This document shows positions 25,754-34,362 of a stretch of 64,000 nt of DNA, piece after piece; the first letter of the stretch is position 1; the number at the start of each line of letters is the position of its first letter. Under the pieces are notes generated by a model, which saw only the letters and a program-made list of their open reading frames with translations, was not told where the DNA came from and made no database searches. The DNA is from Pseudarthrobacter polychromogenes (GTDB taxonomy: Bacteria; Actinomycetota; Actinomycetes; Actinomycetales; Micrococcaceae). Position numbers and translations under genes: made by a program. The DNA lies in NCBI RefSeq assembly GCF_014644495.1, contig NZ_BMKU01000017.1, forward strand, positions 1 to 64,000. The letters are read 5' to 3'.

Positions 25754-28633
25754 ATGGCACCGCTGGACCTCGCAGCCCTCCGCTCCGCCGTCACCGATCC
25801 CGCCCACGTCAAAACCCGGGCCATCGACCTGCACGCAAACGCCCACGACGCCTCCCACTTCCTGCTGATCCCGCAGGCCGTGGTCACCGCCGGAAGCGCA
25901 GTCGACGTGGGCGGGCTGCTCCGCGCGAGTGCCGCCCAGGGCGTGCCGCTCACGTTCCGCTCCGGCGGGACCAGCCTCAGCGGACAGGCCGTCACCGACG
26001 GCGTGCTGGTGGATGTGCGGCGCAATTTCCGGGACGTTGAAGTGCTCGACGGCGGTGCGCGCGTCCGGGTGCAGCCCGGCGTCACGGTGCGGGCGCTGAA
26101 TGCCCGGCTGGCACCCTACGGCCGGAAGTTCGGGCCCGATCCGGCCAGCGAGGCCGCGTGCACCATCGGCGGTGTGGTGGCGAACAACTCGTCCGGCATG
26201 AACTGCGGCACCGTGGACAACGCCTACCGTACGCTCGAGTCCCTCACCGTCGTGCTCCCGTCCGGGACAGTCATTGACACCGGCGCCCCGGACGCGGACA
26301 CCAGGCTGCGCGCGCTGGAGCCGGAGCTTTACCAGGGGCTGGCGGAACTCGCGGCCAGGGTGCGCGGGAACAGTGAGTCCGTGCGCAGGATCCGGCAGCA
26401 GTTCGCCATGAAGAACACCATGGGCTACGGCCTCAACACGCTGCTGGACTTCAGCAGCCCGGTGGACATCATGGCCCACCTGATCGTCGGCAGCGAGGGA
26501 ACCCTGGGCTTCGTGGCCGAGGCCGTCTTCCGCACCATCCCGCGGCTGCAGCACGCCGCCACGGGACTGCTCGTCTTCCCGGACCTGCAGGCGGCCAACG
26601 CCGCCCTGCCCGCGCTGGTGGACACCGGTGCGGCCACGGTGGAGCTCATGGACGCGCTGTCCCTCAAGGTGGGCCAGGCGCTGAAGGGGACTCCCGCCGT
26701 CGTACGTGACCTGGTGGTGCGGGACCACGCTGCCCTGCTGGTTGAATACTCGGCCGAAGCGCAGGACCAGCTCGCGGAGCTGCAGCAGGGCGGTGAAAGC
26801 ATCCTCAAGGAGCTGAGCCTCTCCGCCGAAGCCCACTTCACGGGTGACGCCAAAGAACGTGCGGGGCTCTGGCACCTGCGCAAGGGCCTGTATGCCTCGG
26901 TGGCGGGCGCCCGGCCGCAGGGGACCACCGCCCTGCTGGAGGACATCGTGGTCCCGGTTCCCGTGCTCGGCCGCACTTGCCAGGACCTCATCGGGCTGTT
27001 CGACAAGTACAGCTACAGCAACAGCGTGATCTTCGGCCACGCCAAGGACGGCAACGTCCACTTCATGCTCACGGACGGGTTCACCACCGCCGAGGAGCTG
27101 GACAGGTACAGCTCGTTCACCGAGGACATGGTGGACCTGGTGCTGGGGGAGGGCGGCTCACTCAAAGCCGAGCACGGCACCGGACGGGTGATGGCGCCCT
27201 ATGTGCGGCGGCAGTACGGGGATGAGCTGTACGGCGTGATGCTCAGGATCAAGGAGCTTTTCGATCCGCGCGGGATCCTCAACCCCGGCGTCATCCTGGA
27301 CGACGATCCCGAGGCGCACCTCCGGCATATCAAAACGGCACCGCCGGTGGCCGAAGAGGTGGACCGCTGCGTTTCCTGCGGCTACTGCGAACCGGTGTGC
27401 CCCAGCAAGGACCTCACGCTGACGCCGCGGCAGCGCATCGTCACCCTGCGTGCCATCGAGGCCGCGCGCCTGGCCGGCGACACGGCGCTGGTGGAGCAGC
27501 TGGAGAAGGACTACGACTACGAATCGGTGCAGACCTGCGCCGTGGACGGCATGTGCCAGACGGCCTGTCCGGTGGAGATCAACACCGGACTCCTGGTCAA
27601 GCGGATCAGGCGTTCCGACGCCGGTTCCGTTGCCAACGGCGCCTGGAACGCGGCTGCCAAGCACTGGGAAGGGGTGACTCGCGGCGCTTCGCTGGCGCTC
27701 ACCGTGGTCAACAAGCTGCCGGCCGCCGCGCTGGTCCCGCCCAACAAGGCCGCCAGGGTGGTCCTGGGCACGGACACCGTTCCGCTGTACTCGGCGGAGC
27801 TGCCGGGCGGCGGTTCCGTGCGGAAACGTCCGACGCCGGACCGGGCACCGGACGCCGTCTACTTCCCCGCATGCGTGGGGACCATGTTCGGGCCGGCTGG
27901 TGCGGACCAGTCCGGCACGCCCGGGCCGGGAGTCCAGTACAGCTTCGAGCAGCTGTGCGAACGGGCCGCGATCACCCTGCTGGTGCCGCAGGGCATCGAT
28001 GGCCTGTGCTGCGGCACCCCCTGGTCATCCAAGGGCATGGTGGCCGGCCAGGCGACCATGCAGGAGAAGACCCTGGCCGCGCTGCGGGAAGCCACCCGGG
28101 ACGGCGAACTGGCCATCATCTGCGACGCGTCGTCCTGCACGGAGGGCCTGCGCCAGGCCGTGGAATCGGATGTTCCCCTGGTGGGGCAGCGTCCCCTGCG
28201 GATTGTGGACGCGGTGGATTTCGCGGCCGAACGCATCCTGCCCAGGCTCCCGGACCACAAGAAGCTGGATTCGCTGGCACTGCACCCCACCTGCTCGTCT
28301 ACGCGCATGGGGATCAATGCGTCCCTGGATGCGGTGGCCGGTGCAGTGGCGGAGAAGGTGGACGTCCCCGCGAACTGGGGCTGCTGTGCCTTCGCGGGGG
28401 ACCGAGGCATGCTCCACCCGGAGCTCACGGAGTCGGCCACGTGGAAGCAGGGGGAGGAGGTCGCGGAGCTGGGCGCGTCAGCCCATGCGTCCTGCAACCG
28501 CACCTGTGAGCTCGGGATGACCAGGGCAACCGGGGCTGAGTACCGGCACGTGCTGGAGCTGCTGGAGGAAGTGACGCGGCCCGGGGAAGGCGTTGTAACG
28601 ATCCCTGAATTTCGCAGCTCAACGGGTGCGTAG
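25754..28633 (+). CDS. dld: FAD-linked oxidase / 4Fe-4S D-lactate-type dehydrogenase fusion
   Basis: A 959-residue two-part flavo-iron-sulfur enzyme that oxidises a D-2-hydroxy acid, most likely D-lactate (D-2-hydroxyglutarate and glycolate are related substrates), and passes electrons to the respiratory chain. The N-terminal FAD-binding domain (about 35-260) shows FRSGGTSLSGQAV and ACTIGGVVANNSSGMNCG. An FAD-oxidase C-terminal domain ends near 520 (AEHGTGRV). Ferredoxin-like cysteines follow at about 538 (CVSCGYCEPVCP) and 594 (CAVDGMCQTACP). Two CCG motifs lie at about 751 (LCCGTPWSSKG) and 875 (WGCCAFAGD). One base after the lactate permease. Confidence 0.93.
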   Translation: MAPLDLAALRSAVTDPAHVKTRAIDLHANAHDASHFLLIPQAVVTAGSAVDVGGLLRASAAQGVPLTFRSGGTSLSGQAVTDGVLVDVRRNFRDVEVLDGGARVRVQPGVTVRALNARLAPYGRKFGPDPASEAACTIGGVVANNSSGMNCGTVDNAYRTLESLTVVLPSGTVIDTGAPDADTRLRALEPELYQGLAELAARVRGNSESVRRIRQQFAMKNTMGYGLNTLLDFSSPVDIMAHLIVGSEGTLGFVAEAVFRTIPRLQHAATGLLVFPDLQAANAALPALVDTGAATVELMDALSLKVGQALKGTPAVVRDLVVRDHAALLVEYSAEAQDQLAELQQGGESILKELSLSAEAHFTGDAKERAGLWHLRKGLYASVAGARPQGTTALLEDIVVPVPVLGRTCQDLIGLFDKYSYSNSVIFGHAKDGNVHFMLTDGFTTAEELDRYSSFTEDMVDLVLGEGGSLKAEHGTGRVMAPYVRRQYGDELYGVMLRIKELFDPRGILNPGVILDDDPEAHLRHIKTAPPVAEEVDRCVSCGYCEPVCPSKDLTLTPRQRIVTLRAIEAARLAGDTALVEQLEKDYDYESVQTCAVDGMCQTACPVEINTGLLVKRIRRSDAGSVANGAWNAAAKHWEGVTRGASLALTVVNKLPAAALVPPNKAARVVLGTDTVPLYSAELPGGGSVRKRPTPDRAPDAVYFPACVGTMFGPAGADQSGTPGPGVQYSFEQLCERAAITLLVPQGIDGLCCGTPWSSKGMVAGQATMQEKTLAALREATRDGELAIICDASSCTEGLRQAVESDVPLVGQRPLRIVDAVDFAAERILPRLPDHKKLDSLALHPTCSSTRMGINASLDAVAGAVAEKVDVPANWGCCAFAGDRGMLHPELTESATWKQGEEVAELGASAHASCNRTCELGMTRATGAEYRHVLELLEEVTRPGEGVVTIPEFRSSTGA

Positions 28634-28697
28634 GATGTCTTTCCTGGGCAGGACAAACCGCCCCGACCTTGAGGTCCGCGAGCAGCGCCTTGTGTTT

Positions 28698-28712
28698 CCC
28701 GCAGCGTGCGGG
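28698..28712. terminator. Small hairpin between convergent genes
   Basis: CCCGCA-gcg-TGCGGG, six perfect pairs, lies between the ends of the dehydrogenase (28633) and the ECF gene (28729). Without a long U-tract its terminator role is only plausible. Confidence 0.35.
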
Positions 28713-28728
28713 TGAGCTGCCGGTGTGC

Positions 28729-31590
28729 TCAGACCCTAAGGTGCAGCCGGTCCCTGGCCGGGTCGGATTGTTGCTGCGCGGCGCGCCCGCCGGCGCCTCC
28801 ACCCGCGCTGGAGACCGGCTTCACCCGCCGGAATGCGGCGAGAATGGCCCGCCCCACCACAACGATGCCAACGATGGTGGTGACGGCTCGCAGGGTGTCC
28901 CAGCCCGCCGTCGACGTCACCAGCGAGTACAGCAGGAAGCTGCTCAGATTGGTGGCCAGCGGCGCGCCGGGCACGTAGGAGATGCCGGTGCCGGCCCCCA
29001 CCGCGAACGGCCAGAACCACAGGTTGGTCAGCAGGCCGAACAGGTAGGACGCCACGGCACCGTAGCCGCACAGCATCCACAGTTCTGCCTTGCCGCGCAC
29101 CCGGCGGGGGAGCAGTCCGGCCCCGGCTCCCACCCACGCGCAGGCGAAGATCTGGAACGGTGTCCACGGCCCGATGCCGCCCCACAAGGCACTTGAGAGG
29201 GCGATGGTTGCGGCGCCGAGGAGCATGCCGAACCGGGCACCGAACGCCCGGCCCGCCAGGATCAGCAGGATAAAGACAGCCTCCACACCCCCGACGCCGG
29301 TGCTCGCCAACCGCACCGCCGAACCGACCGCTGCCAGGACGCCGAGCAGCGCCACCGTGTGAGCGGAGCGGACCGAGCCGTCCAGGGACACGACGACGGC
29401 GACGACGGCGAGCGGCGCGATGGCCAGCGCCGCGTAGGGGAGGGCGGCGGCTGCGTCCTGCGGGAGGGCCGCGGCGAGTAGCGGCCAGCAGAAGGCGGCG
29501 AGGGCCAGGAGGTTTGCCGCGCCGAGGATAGCGAGTTCGGCGCCGCGCGGCAGCCGGATGCGTTGGGGCTTTCGTTCTGCGCTGTGGGTCTCTGGTTCGC
29601 TGCCCCTCGGTTCCGGTCCGGCGGCTGCAACCCGGGGGAGCGGGAGGGGCAGCTCGGGTTCTTCGGCCGGTGCCGCTTCGGATGAAGGTGCGACGCCGTC
29701 ACGCATTGGCAGGATCCGGGCACCGAGGCCGTGGGCAAAGTCGTGGTCATGGGTGGCGATCAGGACCGCCGCGCCGGAGTCCGCCGCCGCACGCAGTGCC
29801 GCCGCGACTGCCGCCCGTGCCGAAGGATCGAGCCCGCGGGTGGGCTCATCGATCAGGAGCACCTGGGGATCGTCCATGGTCTGCAGCGCGATGGCCAGGA
29901 TCCTGCGCTCGCCGGCAGAGAGGTCCCGCGGATGTTCGTGGCCGATGGGGATCGTGACGTCGCCCCGCAGCCGGGCCAGTCGCGACGCGGCAAAGCCGGG
30001 TGCGGGCTGTCCGCCGTTCTTTCGGCGGGCAAGGCGACGCTCGGCCGCGCGCAGCTCGCCCGCCACAGAATCCCTGGTGAAGAGATCGTCAGAGGCGTCC
30101 GGCACCAAGGCGACGCGGCCGCCGTCGAGCATGGTCGCACCACCCGTTCCTTCACCCAGAGCCAGGGCAACCAGGAGGGAGGACTTCCCGGCTCCGTTCG
30201 GGCCCACCAGGGCCACCAGTTCACCGCTGTGCAGGGTGAGGGATGCATCGCGCACCAGGGTGTTGCCCTTGCGGTGGACGGCGAGGTTAGTCGCCGTCAG
30301 CACCGGAGCGATGTCAGCTGGCGGAGAAGGGATCTGCTGAGCCTCGGCAGGCTGCGAAGTTGACGGGGCGGCAGCCGGAACCCCTGCAGTTGGAATCAAT
30401 GTGCCGTCGTCTATTGTCCACCACGAGTCGGCAACGGGGACGAGCGCTGACGCTCTGTGCTCGGCCACGATGACGCAAACGCCGGCGTCGCGGGCGAGGT
30501 CGTGGAGTACGGCGATGACGTGCCCGCGTGCGGAGGTGTCGAGGTCGGCCAGGGGCTCGTCCACCAGGAGCAGGCCCGGATCTTCCACCACCGCGGCGGC
30601 GACGGCCACGAGCGTTGCCTCGCCCGCGGAGAGGGTGCTGACGTTCCGGTCCAGCAGCGCCGAAACCCCTATGCGTTCGGCGACCTCCAGCACCCGGGCC
30701 TTGGCGGCCCCGGACGCCACGCCGCGCAGTTCCAGTGCCAGGGAGATTTCATCCCGGACCTTGGTGGTGGCGAAGGCTGCGCGGGGATTCTGCAGGACGA
30801 CGCCGACGACGCGGGCGGTATGCCGCGGCGGGGTGGCGGCTCGGTCCATGCCGGCAACGCGCACGGTCCCGGAAATGTCGCCCCCATCAACGTGCGAGAG
30901 GAGGCCGGCAATGCCCCGCAGGATGGTGGATTTGCCGGAGCCCGTGGGTCCGGTGATGACCGTGAGGGACCCGCTCCGCGGCGCAAAGTCCGGGACGCTG
31001 ACCTGCGCGTCGCGGATGCGGAACTGGGCGTCGCGCACCAGAAGCGGGCCGCCGTCGTCGTTCTTGGAACGGTGCTCCGCCCGGCTCCCGAAGCCGCGCA
31101 GCTCCAGGGCGGCGGCAACCCTGCCCGCGTGCTCAAGGGTGTGCTCGAGGATGGGCACCAGGGCGCGGGGTCCAAAGCGTTCGCCCCGCAAGCGGAACGC
31201 CAGGCGCACGGAGGTCACGGCGTCGGACAGCGCGGGGAGCGCCGCCCAGGCCACCACAAGCATCCGGCCGATGCCCTGCATGGGGCCGCGGCGGGCCAGA
31301 TGCACAAACCCGCGGGCCACGTCCACAAAGGCGTTGAGCAGGCCGAAACCCAGGAACATCGCGGCAATCGGCAGGGCGGACAGGACCGCCGCCCACAGTC
31401 CGGGTCCGCTTACCGGGCCGAGGAAAACCACATGGGCGTACGGGGCAGGCAGGCGCATCGCCGGCAGGTCCAGCAGGACCGGCTCGCCGATGCCCGCCCC
31501 GTTGAAAAGGATGCGGTAGATGACCCGCGCCACGATGAAGACGACGGCGAGAGCCGCCGCTGCGCGTAATGGCGCGGGCCGGAAGGTCAT
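28729..31590 (-). CDS. Single-polypeptide ECF transporter (T, A, A and S modules fused)
   Basis: A 953-residue fusion. Residues 1-170 are hydrophobic and end in AALELRGFG, like an EcfT coupling protein. The first ATPase (about 180-400) has Walker A GPTGSGKST (214-222), signature LSAGEAT (320-326) and Walker B LLLVDEP (340-346). The second (about 428-635) has GPNGAGKSS (463-471), LSAGERR (557-563) and VLLIDEPT (577-584). After a proline/acid-rich linker the C-terminal part (about 680-930) has six or so hydrophobic segments like an S component. ECF transporters take up vitamins or metals. The ATG at 31590 overlaps the lipoprotein stop by four bases, so this start is preferred over in-frame codons upstream. 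Confidence 0.88.
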   Translation of the reverse strand: MTFRPAPLRAAAALAVVFIVARVIYRILFNGAGIGEPVLLDLPAMRLPAPYAHVVFLGPVSGPGLWAAVLSALPIAAMFLGFGLLNAFVDVARGFVHLARRGPMQGIGRMLVVAWAALPALSDAVTSVRLAFRLRGERFGPRALVPILEHTLEHAGRVAAALELRGFGSRAEHRSKNDDGGPLLVRDAQFRIRDAQVSVPDFAPRSGSLTVITGPTGSGKSTILRGIAGLLSHVDGGDISGTVRVAGMDRAATPPRHTARVVGVVLQNPRAAFATTKVRDEISLALELRGVASGAAKARVLEVAERIGVSALLDRNVSTLSAGEATLVAVAAAVVEDPGLLLVDEPLADLDTSARGHVIAVLHDLARDAGVCVIVAEHRASALVPVADSWWTIDDGTLIPTAGVPAAAPSTSQPAEAQQIPSPPADIAPVLTATNLAVHRKGNTLVRDASLTLHSGELVALVGPNGAGKSSLLVALALGEGTGGATMLDGGRVALVPDASDDLFTRDSVAGELRAAERRLARRKNGGQPAPGFAASRLARLRGDVTIPIGHEHPRDLSAGERRILAIALQTMDDPQVLLIDEPTRGLDPSARAAVAAALRAAADSGAAVLIATHDHDFAHGLGARILPMRDGVAPSSEAAPAEEPELPLPLPRVAAAGPEPRGSEPETHSAERKPQRIRLPRGAELAILGAANLLALAAFCWPLLAAALPQDAAAALPYAALAIAPLAVVAVVVSLDGSVRSAHTVALLGVLAAVGSAVRLASTGVGGVEAVFILLILAGRAFGARFGMLLGAATIALSSALWGGIGPWTPFQIFACAWVGAGAGLLPRRVRGKAELWMLCGYGAVASYLFGLLTNLWFWPFAVGAGTGISYVPGAPLATNLSSFLLYSLVTSTAGWDTLRAVTTIVGIVVVGRAILAAFRRVKPVSSAGGGAGGRAAQQQSDPARDRLHLRV

Positions 31591-32141
31591 GCCGCGGGGG
31601 CGGCCGGTTCGCCGTCGACCGTGAAGAGGAGTTCCAGGCTCTCGCCGGGGCTCACCTTCAGGGTGGCGAGGCCTTCCTGGGCGTAGGCCCACTCACCGGA
31701 GGCCGGTTTGACCCAGAGCGCCCAGTAGGCGAAAGCGGCGGGCATGCTGCCGCATTCTTCGCGGTACGTGCCCTCCTTGTGGGTGATGTCGAAGTCCGCG
31801 GCGGGCACACCGTTCACCCGGCACACCAGTTCGGTGGGGTACTGCGTGGTGCCCTCGGTTTCCACGTCCGCCTCTTCGAGGATCTCGGCAGCCACCGTGG
31901 GCTCGTCCACGGGCACGCACACGGTGGTGTCGGCGGCTTCCTGCTTCAGGGCGCCCGAGTCGACGATGACCTTCACGCCATCGCAGGGAGCGTCGGCGGC
32001 GCTGGAGGTCGCGGCCGACGGCGACGGCGCGGAGGAGGTTGGCTGGGTGGCGGCCGGCGCGGAACAGGCGGCGAGGGAAAACAGGAGACCGGCGGCGGCG
32101 AGGGAGCTCGCGGCGGCGGTGCGCATCTTAGTCAAAGTCAC
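31587..32141 (-). CDS. Small lipoprotein with a transcobalamin-like C-terminus
   Basis: About 184 residues. A lipoprotein signal ends in LFSLAAC (Cys26 counting from the GTG at 32141; an ATG at 32126 is an alternative), then a Ser/Ala/Pro/Thr linker. The C-terminal half (AYWALWVKPASGEWAYAQEG then LATLKVSPGESLELLFTVDG) resembles the DUF4430/transcobalamin-C-terminal domain, found in extracellular cobalamin-related proteins and adhesins. It is coupled by a 4-base overlap to the ECF fusion, so it probably acts with it at the cell surface, perhaps capturing the ligand. The domain call is by pattern only. Confidence 0.78.
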   Translation of the reverse strand: MTLTKMRTAAASSLAAAGLLFSLAACSAPAATQPTSSAPSPSAATSSAADAPCDGVKVIVDSGALKQEAADTTVCVPVDEPTVAAEILEEADVETEGTTQYPTELVCRVNGVPAADFDITHKEGTYREECGSMPAAFAYWALWVKPASGEWAYAQEGLATLKVSPGESLELLFTVDGEPAAPAA

Positions 32142-32207
32142 CTGTTAAGGGTAGGGCGTTGCCCGGCAGGATCCGGAGGCGGCCGCGTTTTGTGACGCCA
32201 TCCGTCG

Positions 32208-32245
32208 ACAGGAACGACGGCGGGGAGTCCCGCCGTCGTTCCTGT
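32208..32245. terminator. Strong hairpin, 17 perfect base pairs
   Basis: Arms 32208-32224 and 32229-32245 (ACAGGAACGACGGCGGG and its exact complement) around loop GAGT. It lies just 3' of the MatC-like permease gene and upstream of the lipoprotein gene, so it ends the permease transcript. Member of the GACGACGGCGG hairpin family that recurs in this window. Confidence 0.85.
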
Positions 32246-32265
32246 ATCTGCAGTGTGTCGGGGTG

Positions 32266-33537
32266 CTAGATCACGACGAACAGGAGCCAGGCCAGCAAGG
32301 GTGCTGCGACGATCATGGACATTCCCCAGATCATCATGCCGCGGAAGGTTTGTTCGCGCTTTTCTTCCTCAGTGTTGGCGACGACGAGTGCGCCGCCGGT
32401 GGAGAAGGGGCTGGAATCGACGGCTGACGCTGCGATGCAGAGGGCGATGACGAAGCCCAGGACACCAACGGAACCGGTGGTGAGCAGTGGTGCTGCCAGG
32501 GGGACGAGCACAACGAACATGGCGTTGGTGGAGGCGAAGGCCGATACCACCCCTGCCACGACCAGCATCATGAGCGCTGCCAGCAGGGGGGTGCCGATCC
32601 CGGCGACGGAGTTGGCGAGTTCTTTGATGACGCCTGCGGTTTCGAGCATGCTGATGTAGGTGACGATTCCGCCGATGAGGAGGATGACGTTCCAGCCGAT
32701 GTGCCCGAGGGCTTCCTTGGAGTGCTGCGGGTAGAGGGCCGAAAGTGTCACCGCGGCGGCAAGGGCGAGGAATCCGACGTCGAGCTTGAAGCCCAGGGCG
32801 CCGACAAGGATGCTGGCCATGAGCACTACGGTGACTATTTTTTGGCCGGTCCAGGTAGCGGTTTTTGTGATGGTTGCGGTCCCGCCGCCGAGGTAGGAGG
32901 TGGTGGGGTCCGCGGTCTCCTCTTCGCGTCCGCGGCGCATCAGTTCGGGTCCTCCGAGGAGGATGAACGCGACGGCGTTGATGACCACGTTGGCGATGAA
33001 GGTCCAGAGGAAGAGCTGGCCGGCGTCGACTGAGATGCCGACTTTGTCCAGGACGCCGTCCACGATGTTGTAGTAGACGGCGATGGGGGAGAATCCGCCG
33101 GCGTTGGTGCCGTTGATGATGCACAGGCCCACGAGCAGCGGGTTGATCCTGTAGCGCTGGGCGAAGGCAAGGCCCACGGGGATGAGGATGGCGTTGGTGG
33201 CTGCGGAGAGCGCGCCGGATCCGGTGATGATGGCGGCGAGGATGAAGAATACCCAGGGGACCAGGGCAACCCGTCCCCGCACGGCACCCACAGCGCCTCC
33301 GACGATCTGGTCGATGGTGCCGTTGGCCCGGGCCATGCCGAAGAGGTAGGTCACGCCCAAGAGTGTGATGAGGAGACTGCCTGGGAATCCGGAGGCGATT
33401 CCGGAGGCTGTCTGGCCGAAATACAGGACGCCGAGGAGGAAGGCGACAACCAGGGCGACGGCGCCCATGTTGATTTTCCGCCACATTGAGAGGCCGAAGA
33501 TGAGGACAAGGCCGGATACGGCCACGAGTTCTTGCAT
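32266..33537 (-). CDS. MatC-like / ion-transporter superfamily organic-acid permease
   Basis: A 423-residue membrane protein with about 11-12 hydrophobic segments. The N-terminus (LVLIFGLSMWRKINMGAVAL, then VVAFLLGVLYF) matches the dicarboxylate carrier MatC N-terminal pattern. Further landmarks are GMARANGTIDQIVGG, INGTNAGGFSPIAVYYN and SAVDSSPFSTGGALVVAN. Family members carry malonate, citrate or other di/tricarboxylates. It is downstream of a HutC-type regulator by three bases and divergent from an amidohydrolase related to pyrone-dicarboxylate lactonases, so an aromatic- or lactone-derived carboxylate is a fair guess. Confidence 0.86.
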   Translation of the reverse strand: MQELVAVSGLVLIFGLSMWRKINMGAVALVVAFLLGVLYFGQTASGIASGFPGSLLITLLGVTYLFGMARANGTIDQIVGGAVGAVRGRVALVPWVFFILAAIITGSGALSAATNAILIPVGLAFAQRYRINPLLVGLCIINGTNAGGFSPIAVYYNIVDGVLDKVGISVDAGQLFLWTFIANVVINAVAFILLGGPELMRRGREEETADPTTSYLGGGTATITKTATWTGQKIVTVVLMASILVGALGFKLDVGFLALAAAVTLSALYPQHSKEALGHIGWNVILLIGGIVTYISMLETAGVIKELANSVAGIGTPLLAALMMLVVAGVVSAFASTNAMFVVLVPLAAPLLTTGSVGVLGFVIALCIAASAVDSSPFSTGGALVVANTEEEKREQTFRGMMIWGMSMIVAAPLLAWLLFVVI

Positions 33538-33540
33538 GGC

Positions 33541-34287
33541 TTAGTTGATCTCCACTTGGTATCGGAATGAGGACGCCAGCCCATGGGACTCGCGGTACTC
33601 GGCGACGTCGCCGGTGTGGGTGCGCGCGGTGCGGTTGATTTTGACGAGGGGGTCCCCGCTTATGCAGTTCAGGAGTACGGCCTGGCCGTCGGTTGCCTGG
33701 GTGACCGAAAGTTCCTCGGTTGCCGAGCCGATGATGAGCCCGATCCGCTTTTCGTATTCCGGATACAGCAGGCTGCCCAGCTCATCGAGGCTAATCTCAG
33801 CGATTGGCTGAAATTGCGGCAGTGGGAGCCAGATGTTCTCGATCAGGAAAGGGGTGTCCTGCCACAAACGAAGACGGTGCAGGTGCAAGACCGCAGAATG
33901 TTCCTTGACGTTCAGGGCAGCGGCGACGTGGGCGGGCGCGTTCTGCGTGTTCCGCTCGAGGATGCGGCTTCCGGGAGTCTGCCCGGTCCCTCCCTGCATC
34001 CGGAAGAAACGGAAGAGCGAGTGCTGGAAGGTGGCGCGGCGCACGTACGTGCCGCGGCCCTGATGGCGTTCCAGAATCCCGTCAGCGGCGAGTTCGGCAA
34101 GGACACGCCTCAGCGTGCCTACGGAGATGGCGTAGGCCTCCGCCAGCGCGGACTCGGGCGGCAGGGGTGTGGTGCTTCCCCATTCGTTGGCCCGGACGCG
34201 CCGGATCAGGTCGTCTTTGACCCGTGCATGAAGAGGCAGCCGCTGATCGGTCTGAGCCAAAGCCGGGGAGCTGGAAGCTTGTGTCAT
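33541..34287 (-). CDS. GntR-family regulator, HutC/UTRA subfamily
   Basis: A 248-residue regulator with an N-terminal GntR winged helix (about 15-85, ESALAEAYAISVGTLRRVL and AELAADGILERHQGRGTYV) and a C-terminal UTRA effector domain (about 105-245; VLHLHRLRLWQDTPFLIENIW, VLLNCISGDPLVKINRT). It is followed after three bases by the permease. The 75-base divergent intergenic region holds a 10-bp-arm palindrome, very probably its operator. It would control both the permease operon and the amidohydrolase gene. Confidence 0.93.
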   Translation of the reverse strand: MTQASSSPALAQTDQRLPLHARVKDDLIRRVRANEWGSTTPLPPESALAEAYAISVGTLRRVLAELAADGILERHQGRGTYVRRATFQHSLFRFFRMQGGTGQTPGSRILERNTQNAPAHVAAALNVKEHSAVLHLHRLRLWQDTPFLIENIWLPLPQFQPIAEISLDELGSLLYPEYEKRIGLIIGSATEELSVTQATDGQAVLLNCISGDPLVKINRTARTHTGDVAEYRESHGLASSFRYQVEIN

Positions 34288-34309
34288 GCCTCACAGCGTA
34301 GAACAAATT

Positions 34310-34335
34310 CCTTTATAGGTCTAGTCCTATAAAGG
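34310..34335. promoter_or_regulatory. Perfect 10-bp-arm palindrome, operator of the divergent HutC-type regulator
   Basis: CCTTTATAGG (34310-34319) and CCTATAAAGG (34326-34335) around TCTAGT, between the divergent genes at 34287 and 34363. TATAAA within it may also be part of the -10 region of the plus-strand promoter. Confidence 0.78.
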
Positions 34336-34362
34336 TTTAATGGTTTCCGGTAGGGTAAATGC

